A stretch of 64,000 nucleotides of DNA from a bacterium. GTDB lineage: Bacteria > Electryoneota > RPQS01. Position numbers and translations under genes: made by a program. This document shows, piece after piece, positions 36,310 to 44,714 of this stretch (within the stretch, counting starts at the first letter, position 1; the number at the start of each line of letters is the position of its first letter). The stretch lies in contig JADJEH010000001.1 of NCBI GenBank assembly GCA_016702305.1, forward strand, positions 434,001-498,000, in the 5' to 3' direction. The notes under the pieces were generated by a model. The model was given only the letters and a program-made list of their open reading frames with translations. It was not told the origin of the DNA and made no database searches.

Positions 36310-36335
36310 AAAAGGAGCCATGCGGCTCCTTTTCT
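36310..36335. terminator. Bidirectional terminator between mutM and the metallopeptidase gene
   Basis: A perfect 10-bp stem AAAAGGAGCC/GGCTCCTTTT with an ATGC loop, flanked by A-run and TTC, between convergent genes. Confidence 0.8.
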
Positions 36336-36354
36336 TGTTCTTGATCATCTCGTT

Positions 36355-39264
36355 CTAACGCACGAGCAGCAGCTTCAGCGGACGTGATGATCGCTGATCA
36401 CTCTGGAGTACCGCGAAGTAGACGCCGGAAGACTGTAACGGCTGCCAACTATACTCGCCCATCCCGTTACTCAACGCCGCACGATGCACCTCTCGGCCGA
36501 GCACGTCGTAGATGACCAGCGCGGCCTGCGTCGCTTGACCCACGGAGTAGTGAATGCGCACGCTGCTATTGAACGGATTGGGATAGGCAGTGTGCAAGTC
36601 AAAAGCCGTGGGCTGCACTGGCTGAAGGCGCCCGTCCTCGGCGGCCGATGTAGGCAGACCAGCCCACGCAAGCACATGCGCCAAAAACTCGGTGCGCGAC
36701 TCGTTGCCGATGGGATCGTTATCGGCAATTGCCTCCATACCGAAGCCAAGGGTCAACGTTCGGCCGTTCGGACCAACGACTCCCGCGTAACTTGTTCCGG
36801 CAGGGCCATAACGCAGCACGGGCGTCGCGCCTGCCAACGGAGTCAACTTGGTCATACTATCCTGATTGGCAGCGCCACCGGATCCTGTCAATAGATAGGT
36901 GGCGCCCTCAACGAATGGATCGGTCAACGCGGAAGCCATACGCAGGCGCGTATATCCTTGCGGCTCGATGCCCAAGGTCTGCGCGGCGAAAGTCATGTTT
37001 GTGCCGGCCAAAATGCTCTTGCCCGACAAGACTACGTGACCACCGCTTGCGAGCAGATCATCGAGCTGTGCAATATCCGGAGAGCTTAAGTGCGACTGAG
37101 TGGCATCACCGGATAGCCAGATAACCAAGCCCGTATCCGGCAGCGCCGACAAGTCAAGTGCATCACCTTCGGCAATCCGCTCAAACTCATAAATCTTGTC
37201 CATGTCCCGCAATGCTGTGGTAACGTACTCATGCACGTCCGACTCCAACGAGCGCGTCACGACGCGGAGTTTCGGCAGGCCCACCGTAAACTCGATGGGA
37301 ACGTAGAGCGGTTCGACGAGTTGGTCGGCATGGACTTCGAGATGCAGCACGCCCCAATGGTCCGTCGCGTTGGGCATGACCGCGATCTGCACAGGGCCCA
37401 ACTCAAACTGCTCGCGCGGTCCCAGCGATCCGACGACGTACTCGCCGTTATCAATCACCAGTGTCGGATCGTCAGTTGTCAAGGTCAAAACGACGCCTGT
37501 CGCGGCGGGTGGAAACAACAACACATCATTGACGAGGCGAAACGACAACAACAGGCCTTCGCCGGCTTCAGCATAGCCATTGTTGTTGCCGGACTCGTCA
37601 CTAATGTCAAGATTCTCGATCATGAAATTCGGCGCGGTACCCGGCCCGATGCCATGGATACCAAACGATGCGTAGATCTGTTCGCCGTGCGGCGTGCCGT
37701 TGGCGAGGTTTCCGTCCGTGTCGTCGGTTTCGAGTACTGAGACAAAATAGTCAAAGAACAACTCAGCCAGAGCGTAACGAGCGTAATGCGCGAGCGAGTC
37801 CGTATAGCCAATGCCCAGTTGGCCGCGCAATCGCCAGAGTGGCGCGGAAATGAATGGACTGTCGCTGTGCACTTCGCCTGTCCAGTTGCGCGGAAAGACC
37901 ATGATGCTCTCGAGATTGCGCAGCGCCTGATGTGCGCTGCCCGTCAACCATTCTCCCATCAAGGCATCGCCGTTGATGGTGCAGCCGAAATAGTCCGACC
38001 ACGCTTCGTTCATCGCGCCCGGTTGACTAACGTATGGGAGCATGTCGTCGGGATAGATGCCGTCGGTCGCGCCGTGCGTGTACTCGTGGTAAATGACGTC
38101 TGAGTACATGCCGAAGTTGTTGTAGTTCAATCCTGAACCATAGTACGTGCCGAAACCGTTCCAGAAGGCGTTGTCATATGCCGAGCCGTAGTTCGCCACC
38201 GCCGGCATCGCATAGTCGAGCGCGTTATAACTCGGATCAATGACCTTGTACCAGTCGTGGATAAACGTCGTATGGTAGTAGAGATTGTACTCGGCAGGCG
38301 AGGCTTGCTCCAGCGGCCAGGCAAACTGTTCGTCATTGAACGGCGCATCGAAATGTACGCCGTGGATAGCCTGTTCACCGTTGTCGTCGTTGGTCACTTC
38401 AACATATGTACCGACAAGCGTCGCCACGACGTCTGCCTGCGTGCCTGCTTCGACTGAAAGCCCGCCTGTTACCGAGGTGACATGTTGCGCGGCATTCACG
38501 TCCACGTTCTGATGCGCACAGGGGGCGCTGACCGGCTCCTCGTGTTCATACATGGGCCACTCCGGCTGAGTCACGCTCAAGTCGAGCACCTCGTGCGCGA
38601 TGCCCGACCATTGCAGGAGCACGGCACCGGTTTCCGCGTCCACGATTCCATTGTATCGCTGGTGCGGGCGAGGTCCGGCGATACGGAGCCAATATGCCGC
38701 GCGCAATTCGTGCGACTCGACATCGGGGTACCAACAGGGGAAGCTCTGTTCGTCGGCAATCTGCCAATCGGCCGCTTCAAGTCCGCGGCTCAGGTGCATC
38801 CCTGCCACGTATTTCGTCAACGTGAACGCGCCGATCGCGGGCCACTTGGCGAAGCTTGTCTGCGAGATGCGCGTCACCTGATCAAACTTGTTGAGCACGA
38901 CGTCCGTGCGCCCACTCACGACGGGTAAATTGTCGCGTAGTTCGCGATAGATGAGATAGTCCCGCGTCGGGGTAGTATTCCGTTGCCGAAATTGTAACGG
39001 AACGGCCGTGCCCAACTCACGCTGCACCGCTTCGCCGATCACCTGCGGATCCAGGGCGTCGCCCAAACTCACCGGCGTGCCCCACAGCATGCGGTAGCCG
39101 TCGAAGTCCGGCGCTTGCAATGTCTGCCAGCCAGCCAATTTGCCCGATAATACCGGTTCGCCGCCGACGCGCTCCGCGAGCAGCGCTTCTACCGGATAGG
39201 TTGCGGCCTGAGCGAAGAGCGCACAAGCACAGATCATGGTCACAGTAAGAAGATGCGTTCGCAT
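36355..39264 (-). CDS. Secreted thermolysin/fungalysin-like zinc metallopeptidase with C-terminal sorting domain
   Basis: The start is the ATG at 39264, six bases after a GGAG; an upstream in-frame ATG at 39282 lacks one. The 969-residue product has a signal peptide (residues 1-20) and a long propeptide region (about 20-210, FTP/PepSY-like). The gluzincin catalytic domain shows the zinc motif H393-E-Y-T-H397 and the third ligand E420 in GAMNEAWSDYFG, as in M4/M36 peptidases. A glutamine-amidotransferase-like module follows at about 665-880 (LVIWLSGDATQ, GGHVVLSGKSI), then a FlgD-like sorting domain at about 885-969 (FDLHTAYPNPFNSS, YDVLGREV). Expected to be exported to the surface by a type IX-like route. 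Substrate unknown. Confidence 0.85.
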   Translation of the reverse strand: MRTHLLTVTMICACALFAQAATYPVEALLAERVGGEPVLSGKLAGWQTLQAPDFDGYRMLWGTPVSLGDALDPQVIGEAVQRELGTAVPLQFRQRNTTPTRDYLIYRELRDNLPVVSGRTDVVLNKFDQVTRISQTSFAKWPAIGAFTLTKYVAGMHLSRGLEAADWQIADEQSFPCWYPDVESHELRAAYWLRIAGPRPHQRYNGIVDAETGAVLLQWSGIAHEVLDLSVTQPEWPMYEHEEPVSAPCAHQNVDVNAAQHVTSVTGGLSVEAGTQADVVATLVGTYVEVTNDDNGEQAIHGVHFDAPFNDEQFAWPLEQASPAEYNLYYHTTFIHDWYKVIDPSYNALDYAMPAVANYGSAYDNAFWNGFGTYYGSGLNYNNFGMYSDVIYHEYTHGATDGIYPDDMLPYVSQPGAMNEAWSDYFGCTINGDALMGEWLTGSAHQALRNLESIMVFPRNWTGEVHSDSPFISAPLWRLRGQLGIGYTDSLAHYARYALAELFFDYFVSVLETDDTDGNLANGTPHGEQIYASFGIHGIGPGTAPNFMIENLDISDESGNNNGYAEAGEGLLLSFRLVNDVLLFPPAATGVVLTLTTDDPTLVIDNGEYVVGSLGPREQFELGPVQIAVMPNATDHWGVLHLEVHADQLVEPLYVPIEFTVGLPKLRVVTRSLESDVHEYVTTALRDMDKIYEFERIAEGDALDLSALPDTGLVIWLSGDATQSHLSSPDIAQLDDLLASGGHVVLSGKSILAGTNMTFAAQTLGIEPQGYTRLRMASALTDPFVEGATYLLTGSGGAANQDSMTKLTPLAGATPVLRYGPAGTSYAGVVGPNGRTLTLGFGMEAIADNDPIGNESRTEFLAHVLAWAGLPTSAAEDGRLQPVQPTAFDLHTAYPNPFNSSVRIHYSVGQATQAALVIYDVLGREVHRAALSNGMGEYSWQPLQSSGVYFAVLQSDQRSSRPLKLLLVR

Positions 39265-39278
39265 CAGGCACTCCGATT

Positions 39279-40049
39279 TCAAAAGTAGGTAAACAGTGAC
39301 ACCCGCAGAGTTGTCGCGTCCGCATTCTGGCCAGTCGAACGCACTTCCTCGGCTACCGCAACGTCAGGAGTCCATGTGTAATAAGCATGCCGAACTTCGG
39401 CCCGCAATCCAAGTCCGTTCCAACCGGACTTTACACCAATGCCGACGTCTATCAAACTGCGCGCGTCGTCGCTGGTGGTTTCCACCAGACCGGCGCGCGG
39501 AACTTCCAAGGCACCACCGCCGCCGACGTAGGCGAACGGTATCCACGACGATCCCATGTCCAGCGTGCCAACGACATGCAGGGCGACCTGATACCCGAAG
39601 CGCAAGGCGTCGTAGTCCTTGTCCGTCTTGTGGGCGAACGGGGCGGAGAAATCCGCTGCAATCTCGGTACCGAGATACTTCGTGATCGCATAGCCGCTTT
39701 GTACCGAGAACTGCATCAGGTAGCGACGCTCGTGAACGCTCGCCGCCCACGTTTGAAAACTGAGACCGCCGCCAATTTCAAGCAGACCCGAGTGCAAAGT
39801 ATAGGGACGCGCGGCACTTTCGTGCGGCGGGGCGCCGAGCCAAACAGATTCAACCTCTGAGCGCCCGAACACTTCCATATCAGGTTGGCGAAGATGGCGT
39901 TGATCCCACGGAGCAAGATAGACCGCCAATGTGTCTTGGCGAATCACCGCGCCTTCGACGACGCGACCGTCGCGGAGACGCACGAAATCCATCCCGGTCG
40001 CGGGAAGTACGACCAGGATGTTGACGAGCAGGATGAGAATTACGTGCAT
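39279..40049 (-). CDS. Outer-membrane beta-barrel protein
   Basis: The 256-residue product has a signal peptide (residues 1-20), then a short N-terminal beta domain (FVRLRDGRVVEGAVIRQDTLAVYL, an SH3-like or bacterial DUF-type strand set) and from about residue 88 eight alternating amphipathic strands (LEIGGGLSFQTWA, LMQFSVQSGYAIT, ALRFGYQVALHVVG, WIPFAYVGGGGALE, SLIDVGIGVKSGW, LGLRAEVRHAYYTW) ending in a terminal aromatic, LRVSLFTYF. That is the OmpW/OmpA-like small barrel pattern. It precedes the metallopeptidase on the same strand with a 14-base gap, so the two probably form an operon. Confidence 0.72.
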   Translation of the reverse strand: MHVILILLVNILVVLPATGMDFVRLRDGRVVEGAVIRQDTLAVYLAPWDQRHLRQPDMEVFGRSEVESVWLGAPPHESAARPYTLHSGLLEIGGGLSFQTWAASVHERRYLMQFSVQSGYAITKYLGTEIAADFSAPFAHKTDKDYDALRFGYQVALHVVGTLDMGSSWIPFAYVGGGGALEVPRAGLVETTSDDARSLIDVGIGVKSGWNGLGLRAEVRHAYYTWTPDVAVAEEVRSTGQNADATTLRVSLFTYF

Positions 40050-40115
40050 GCGGGTCAGTCAAGTTGTATCGCCGGGATCCTGCTTATGTTACGGATTTTT
40101 CAAACAAGTCTCTAC

Positions 40116-40131
40116 TGTTTCACGTGAAATT
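40116..40131. promoter_or_regulatory. parS-like centromere site
   Basis: TGTTTCACGTGAAATT matches the 16-base ParB-binding site TGTTTCACGTGAAACA at 14 positions, including the whole 12-base palindromic core. The match to the widely conserved bacterial parS sequence is direct; binding by ParB is inference. It is intergenic, beside an SMC-like ATPase gene. Confidence 0.65.
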
Positions 40132-40271
40132 GCCCTGTTGAGTGGTTTGCGAGAGGCAACATCCCTCTGGTCATCTTGATTATTACAGGCAAACTTTTTC
40201 AAAACAACGTGATAATCAATTCCGTTGTACGTGCATTTATGCGATTCGTGGTCGGTATAGAATTAGAATCC

Positions 40272-40300
40272 TTGTGTTTACGCCGGGCACGAAGTATATT
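40272..40300 (+). promoter_or_regulatory. Candidate promoter of the SMC-like ATPase gene
   Basis: TTGTGT (40272-40277), a 17-base spacer and TATATT (40295-40300). It places the transcription start near 40307 and rules out start codons upstream of 40353. Confidence 0.55.
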
Positions 40301-40352
40301 ACTTGATATAGTTAGTAGAACCATCGCTGCAACTTTGGCTTTCTCCTCAGTA

Positions 40353-43300
40353 ATGTTCGAATCGTCCCGCGCCCTACATCCCTTCACACTGCAACTGGTG
40401 CAACTCACCGGGAACCCGGCGCTCCTCGGAGCCGAGCAGGTTGCCTGGCGTTTCATGGGGGGAGGCGTGCACGTGGTGGCCGGAGGCAACGGGAGCGGAA
40501 AGTCGCTGCTGTGCGCCGCCGTACGAGCCGCGGCGACCCCGACGCATACCCGGGAATTGCAGGAGAGTTTGCGCGAGGCCGGATTGACGGAAATTGCTCT
40601 GCTTGGCCAAATGGGTGAGGCGCGCGTCGAGTGGTCTTTAGATCTGATGACCGGCCTGACGACATGGCGACCCGCAGCGAACGGCAACGGACTGCCCAGC
40701 ACGCCCTTTGAAACACTCCATGAAGACGCAGCGGCCGTCGGACCGACGCCGCATCTTGTCGTCAACGGCGACTGGTTGATTCCCGGCACTGCGCAGTTGG
40801 CGTGGGCGGAGCGCATGGTGTGCCAGCCGCTGCTGCGCGAGCGCGATGCGTGGCAATTGCGGCGCGAGCAATTGGAGGCAGGCGTCGAGGGGCGGCCCGG
40901 CCGAGTGGCGATGCATGAAGCGCTCGACGAGCTGGATGCAAGACTCGATATGGTCCGCGAGAGCAAGATGGAACTCGAGCAGATGGAAGCGCGCGCGCTT
41001 GAGCTGCGCAGTCAAATCGGCGAGGCAGAAATGGCGCGGCAGATCGCAGCCGCCGAAGAGACCGAACTTGTCGCCAAGGTTGAACTGGCCGAGCGAGTGG
41101 TCCATCTGGAGAACTGGGCGGCCGAGCTGGGTCAATCGTGGACCGCCGCGGAAGGCGTGCGCGAACGCTTCGCCGAATTGCAGGAACGGTTGGAAGAGTT
41201 GCAGCAGCAGACGCGCGGATTGCCGGATCAGGCCATCGCGCTGGCCCAGGAATACGCGCAGCTTGAGCAGCAGCGAGCCATCGCCGAGGCGCAGGCACGT
41301 GATCTGCATGACCGGGTCCTGCGCCTGACCGAAGAGAAGAACGCACTCGCTGGGCGTTTGTCGGAGATTGAAACGACCATCGAAGCGAGTGAGGCGGCTC
41401 CGGCGGAGCAGGAAGCTCGCACGGGCATCGAGCGCTGTGAGCGCGAGCTAACTGACCTATCACGGCGCCGGATTGATCTCGTGCGACGACGCGAGGGCAT
41501 TGAATTGCAGCGGCAGGAGCGCTTCCGCGAATTGCTGCAATTGAGTCCGGATGAGTGGAACGCGTTAGAGAGCTATCTGAATTCCGCCGCACAGGCCGCC
41601 CAGCCGGATTCAGGCGAGCACGAGGCCCGGCGCCAGGAACGGGCACGCATCGCCGAACGATTAGGGCATGACTTCGTAGGCTTCGACCACTTGGGCCGCA
41701 ATACGCGTGAACGGCTGGACCGGCTGTTCGCTATTCGTGAAACGGTTGCCGCGCGAGAGGCCGAACTCGCTCAACTACGCAGTCGCATCGTCGCGCTGCA
41801 AACGCGGCCCCGTGGCAATGGGTTGAAGAGCGTGCTCGCGGTCGTCGGAGCCGGCGCGGCTGGTTTCCCCGTGGGCGCACTTCTGGGCAAGGACATCGGT
41901 TTCTTCGCGGCGGTTATCGGGGGCGGATTGGGCTACGGTCTGGCCGCGTTGATGTTACCGAGCCAGGACGCTGATACGTCGTCTGTATTGAAGTCACGGC
42001 TTGAATCACTGATGCCGATGCAGCAAGAGGACCTGCACAAACGGGAAGTGCTGCGCTTGGAGGTTGGGCCCCTCGGCGAGTGCCTAACGCTTGAGGCTGC
42101 GGTGGACCGTTGGCAGGAGTTTCAACTGCTCGCCGGTAGGTTGCGGTCATTGGACGAGGAGTTATCCAAGGCCCCCGTGGAACATGAGCCCGTACAGGTG
42201 CCCGCTATTCTGCGCCGATTGGAACGCGATGAAATGCGGCGGCGTGTAGATGAATTCCGCGAACTGTCACGGCAACTGACCGAAGCTGATCGGGAGTGGG
42301 AGCACTTCACGAATGAACACGGGAGTGCGGATCGCGTCGCCGCGCTGGAAGCACAACTGGGTGAATTGCGCGCTGCGTTAGGTCAGGCCGAACTGCAGCG
42401 GCAGCAAGCGGCACGGCAGGCCAACGCGACCGCCGCCACGGTGCGCGGCGACATCGGACGGCTTGAACAAGAGTTACGCAGCGTCAGCGACGGCAGCGCG
42501 GAGCTTGCGACGTTGAACGATCTGACAGACCGCATGTCGCGGCTGGATGCGCAAGTTCAGCAGGCCTTCTCCATGCGCGGTGCACAGTCCGTCGTGGATG
42601 CATTGACAGAGCGCGCGGAATTGCAGCGTGATTTGCGCGAAACAAAGTCGCGCCTTAGTTCCGAACACCCGCCGCAGGAGCTGGCCATCCGCACGCGGGT
42701 CATTGAAGAAGAATTGCGGCAGCTCACCGAGCGGTTGCAGGAGATTGACCCGTTGTTCGCGACGTTGGAGTCCCGCGCGGAAGGGCTCGAAAAATACCGT
42801 GAACAGATGCAAGTGCTCTTTCAGATGGCAACCAACCACGAACAGCGCGCCGCTGAGCTTAAACATGAATTGGCCGCGTTGGGGACGGAGGATCGCCGGG
42901 CTGCGCTGGCTGATTTGCCGGATGAAGACACACTGACCCGTGAACGTTCTGAGGTGCAAGGGCGGCTCGACGAGCTGGACCGCAGCATTCACGCGGCGCG
43001 GAATATGGCGGATGCCCTGACCGTTGAACTGGCCGAGTTGCACGGCAGCGCGCGCGAGCGGGTCATGGGCGCAATCCAAACGACCCTTACCGATGCGATC
43101 GGCGAGCGCTTTGCCGGAATTGAATGGACTGACGGCGAGTGGCGAGTCGTGCAAGAGGACGGACAGCGACGCGGACTCAACACGCTCTCCCGCGGTATCG
43201 CCGAATTGGTCATCTTGTGCATTAATGCCGGACTGCTGGTCGCCAGCACCGAAGCGGAAGGCTGTCCTGTGCTATGGGACGACGTTCTGGCACAGTTGGA

Positions 43301-43454
43301 CGACCACTACCTAAGCGTGGCACGCGGAGTCATTGAGAAACTCGCGCGATCGCGGCAGGTGGTGCTCCTGACGCGAGATGCGCGGATGCGCGCTTGGGGT
43401 CGGCCGGTTGAGGTGTTAGCCGGGCGCTATCGGCCTGACGCGCTGATCAGCTAA
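40353..43454 (+). CDS. SMC/Rad50-like (YhaN-type) coiled-coil ATPase with a central glycine-rich hydrophobic hairpin
   Basis: The 1033-residue product is taken from ATG 40353, the first start after the promoter. The Walker A motif GGNGSGKS is at residues 44-51. Two long coiled-coil regions (about 165-480 and 540-900, rich in E, Q, L and R) flank a hydrophobic segment near 490-535, with about 20-residue stretches AVVGAGAAGFPVGALLG and FFAAVIGGGLGYGLAALML. The C-terminal half-site has a signature-like LSRGIAELVILCINAGLL near 944 and Walker B PVLWDDVLAQLDD near 970. The order matches AAA/SMC ATPases, and a membrane-like insert inside the coiled coil is known for YhaN-like proteins. There is no adjacent nuclease (SbcD/YhaM-like). 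A DNA repair or chromosome role is inferred. Confidence 0.75.
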   Translation: MFESSRALHPFTLQLVQLTGNPALLGAEQVAWRFMGGGVHVVAGGNGSGKSLLCAAVRAAATPTHTRELQESLREAGLTEIALLGQMGEARVEWSLDLMTGLTTWRPAANGNGLPSTPFETLHEDAAAVGPTPHLVVNGDWLIPGTAQLAWAERMVCQPLLRERDAWQLRREQLEAGVEGRPGRVAMHEALDELDARLDMVRESKMELEQMEARALELRSQIGEAEMARQIAAAEETELVAKVELAERVVHLENWAAELGQSWTAAEGVRERFAELQERLEELQQQTRGLPDQAIALAQEYAQLEQQRAIAEAQARDLHDRVLRLTEEKNALAGRLSEIETTIEASEAAPAEQEARTGIERCERELTDLSRRRIDLVRRREGIELQRQERFRELLQLSPDEWNALESYLNSAAQAAQPDSGEHEARRQERARIAERLGHDFVGFDHLGRNTRERLDRLFAIRETVAAREAELAQLRSRIVALQTRPRGNGLKSVLAVVGAGAAGFPVGALLGKDIGFFAAVIGGGLGYGLAALMLPSQDADTSSVLKSRLESLMPMQQEDLHKREVLRLEVGPLGECLTLEAAVDRWQEFQLLAGRLRSLDEELSKAPVEHEPVQVPAILRRLERDEMRRRVDEFRELSRQLTEADREWEHFTNEHGSADRVAALEAQLGELRAALGQAELQRQQAARQANATAATVRGDIGRLEQELRSVSDGSAELATLNDLTDRMSRLDAQVQQAFSMRGAQSVVDALTERAELQRDLRETKSRLSSEHPPQELAIRTRVIEEELRQLTERLQEIDPLFATLESRAEGLEKYREQMQVLFQMATNHEQRAAELKHELAALGTEDRRAALADLPDEDTLTRERSEVQGRLDELDRSIHAARNMADALTVELAELHGSARERVMGAIQTTLTDAIGERFAGIEWTDGEWRVVQEDGQRRGLNTLSRGIAELVILCINAGLLVASTEAEGCPVLWDDVLAQLDDHYLSVARGVIEKLARSRQVVLLTRDARMRAWGRPVEVLAGRYRPDALIS

Positions 43455-43475
43455 TTCAAGCAGCACAGAAAAATG

Positions 43476-43503
43476 AACGGGCCGTCCATGCGACGGCCCG
43501 TTT
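43476..43503 (+). terminator. Rho-independent-type terminator after the ATPase gene
   Basis: A perfect 11-bp stem AACGGGCCGTC/GACGGCCCGTT with a CATGC loop, ending in TTT. Confidence 0.65.
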
Positions 43504-43556
43504 GCGCTCCGGGCCGGTGATGGACATTCACGACGTGTGGTTGAATTCCCCAAGCG

Positions 43557-43850
43557 GTGTGTGGATATGTCGAACGCCTGCACCCGCGCCGCAACGACGT
43601 AGGCACAAACTGTCAATTGCGTACGGAATCATTTCGCCGCTCCGCATTGCCGCTCATTGTGGCGAAGTGCACGAATTCCGTTGCATCTGCGCAAACGACC
43701 CGCCATGTTGGGCAAGTTGCCAATCTCGTGTTCGGGACCGGCAACGCCAAGCGCCGCGACCTGCACGACCGGTGGTTCAACAATGCTTCGGAACTGGATT
43801 TGCAATTGTCGGCAACGACGCGAGAGACGATGCGCGGTCTGAAAAACTGA
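43557..43850 (+). CDS. Possible small protein, doubtful
   Basis: A frame of 97 codons starting GTG ends 10 bases before the next gene, a spacing normal for this genome. Its second half (GNAKRRDLHDRWFNNASELDLQLSATTRETMRGLKN) reads like real protein, but there is no strong ribosome binding site and another frame overlaps most of it. No family recognised. The rest of the 43504-43860 gap shows no other feature. Confidence 0.25.
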   Translation: MCGYVERLHPRRNDVGTNCQLRTESFRRSALPLIVAKCTNSVASAQTTRHVGQVANLVFGTGNAKRRDLHDRWFNNASELDLQLSATTRETMRGLKN

Positions 43851-43860
43851 GCGAGAAGGA

Positions 43861-44652
43861 ATGAACGTGGAGTTGAAAGAGACTCATCAGCAACAGCAAA
43901 CTGAAGCGACCCCCGGCAACGTCGCGGGAGCGCCTGATTTCGAAGCATTGGAGCGCGAGTTCCTCGGCAGCATGCTGCCGGGCATCGTGCATAATCTGGC
44001 CACTCCGCTATCGGGCGTCATCGGCGCGACTCAACTTCTGGAAATGCGCGTGGGCGAGCAGGACCGTCTGCTTGGCGAACTCGAACGCGGCGTCTCACAA
44101 TCGGCTGAGGCGTTGCGCACACAGCATCATAAGAGCCGCAGCAATTTGGATATCATGTCCCGCAATGCGCGACATCTGACTGAGTTGCTGCAGGTGATCA
44201 TCCGGAGATTTCACCGCGCCGCGCAGGAAACCACCGGGCCAATGTCGCTTTTCGAATTGGTCTCAAATGAATTGCAGTTTCTGGACGCGAATCTGACGTA
44301 CAAACACAAAGTGCGCAAACGGTTCGATCTGGCCAAGGATCAATATACCGTGTTCGGCGTCTTCCGCCATGTCGTAGCCGTGATAGACGAATTCGTGCTG
44401 TGCACACTGGCCGTCCATGATTTCTCGCGCGGACTGGTGGAAATGAACGTGACGACAAACTTCGCCAATAGCTCGGGCGAGCTTGAGCTGGAGGCCAAAT
44501 ACTTCGAAACGGACGAAGAGCCGCTGCATATCACTGCCCTCGAAATGTACTTGGCACGCACGGCCGAAAACGGCGCCACTTACGAAATCGAACAGCACAA
44601 GGGTTCCCTGCGCGTCAAGCTCACGCTGCCGCGTAATGCCAACCGGACTTGA
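43861..44652 (+). CDS. Histidine-kinase-like protein with degenerate ATPase domain
   Basis: The 263-residue soluble product starts at ATG 43861 after AAGGA. Residues 33-60 resemble a HisKA phosphoacceptor helix: SMLPGIVHNLATPLSGVIGATQLLE, with the H in the HxxxTP context. A second helix follows (about 90-125, HHKSRSNLDIMSRNARHLTELLQVIIR), completing a dimerisation-like hairpin. The remainder has the layout of a kinase ATP-binding domain (PMSLFELVSNELQFL, then a final RVKLTLP strand), but the N-box asparagine (VVAVIDEFVLCTL in its place) and the glycine-rich G boxes are missing. So phosphotransfer using its own ATP domain is unlikely. No receiver gene adjoins. It could be a scaffold or phosphotransfer protein. 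Confidence 0.65.
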   Translation: MNVELKETHQQQQTEATPGNVAGAPDFEALEREFLGSMLPGIVHNLATPLSGVIGATQLLEMRVGEQDRLLGELERGVSQSAEALRTQHHKSRSNLDIMSRNARHLTELLQVIIRRFHRAAQETTGPMSLFELVSNELQFLDANLTYKHKVRKRFDLAKDQYTVFGVFRHVVAVIDEFVLCTLAVHDFSRGLVEMNVTTNFANSSGELELEAKYFETDEEPLHITALEMYLARTAENGATYEIEQHKGSLRVKLTLPRNANRT

Positions 44653-44677
44653 TTGTCTCCCCGCGAAGTCGTATTGT
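44649..44677 (+). promoter_or_regulatory. Candidate promoter of the phosphatase gene
   Basis: TTGATT (44649-44654, overlapping the preceding stop), a 17-base spacer and TATTGT (44672-44677). The -10 region is the left arm of an 8-bp inverted repeat (44670-44677 with 44691-44698) whose loop contains AGGAGG. Confidence 0.4.
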
Positions 44678-44714
44678 TAGGAGGAAACAGACAATACGAA
44701 AGCGGTGAGTTCCG

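Larger units (their letters stand above)
40050..40352. other. Divergent intergenic region with parS-like site
   Basis: This gap separates the minus-strand barrel gene from the plus-strand ATPase gene. It holds a parS-like palindrome (40116-40131) and a plus-strand promoter (40272-40300). The ATPase frame is open back to 40176, but the upstream part lacks similarity and lies before the promoter. Confidence 0.6.

Noticed and set aside
43502..43864. Longer frame overlapping the possible small gene at 43557
   Set aside because: Proline- and arginine-rich random-looking product, starts inside the terminator stem and overlaps the next gene.
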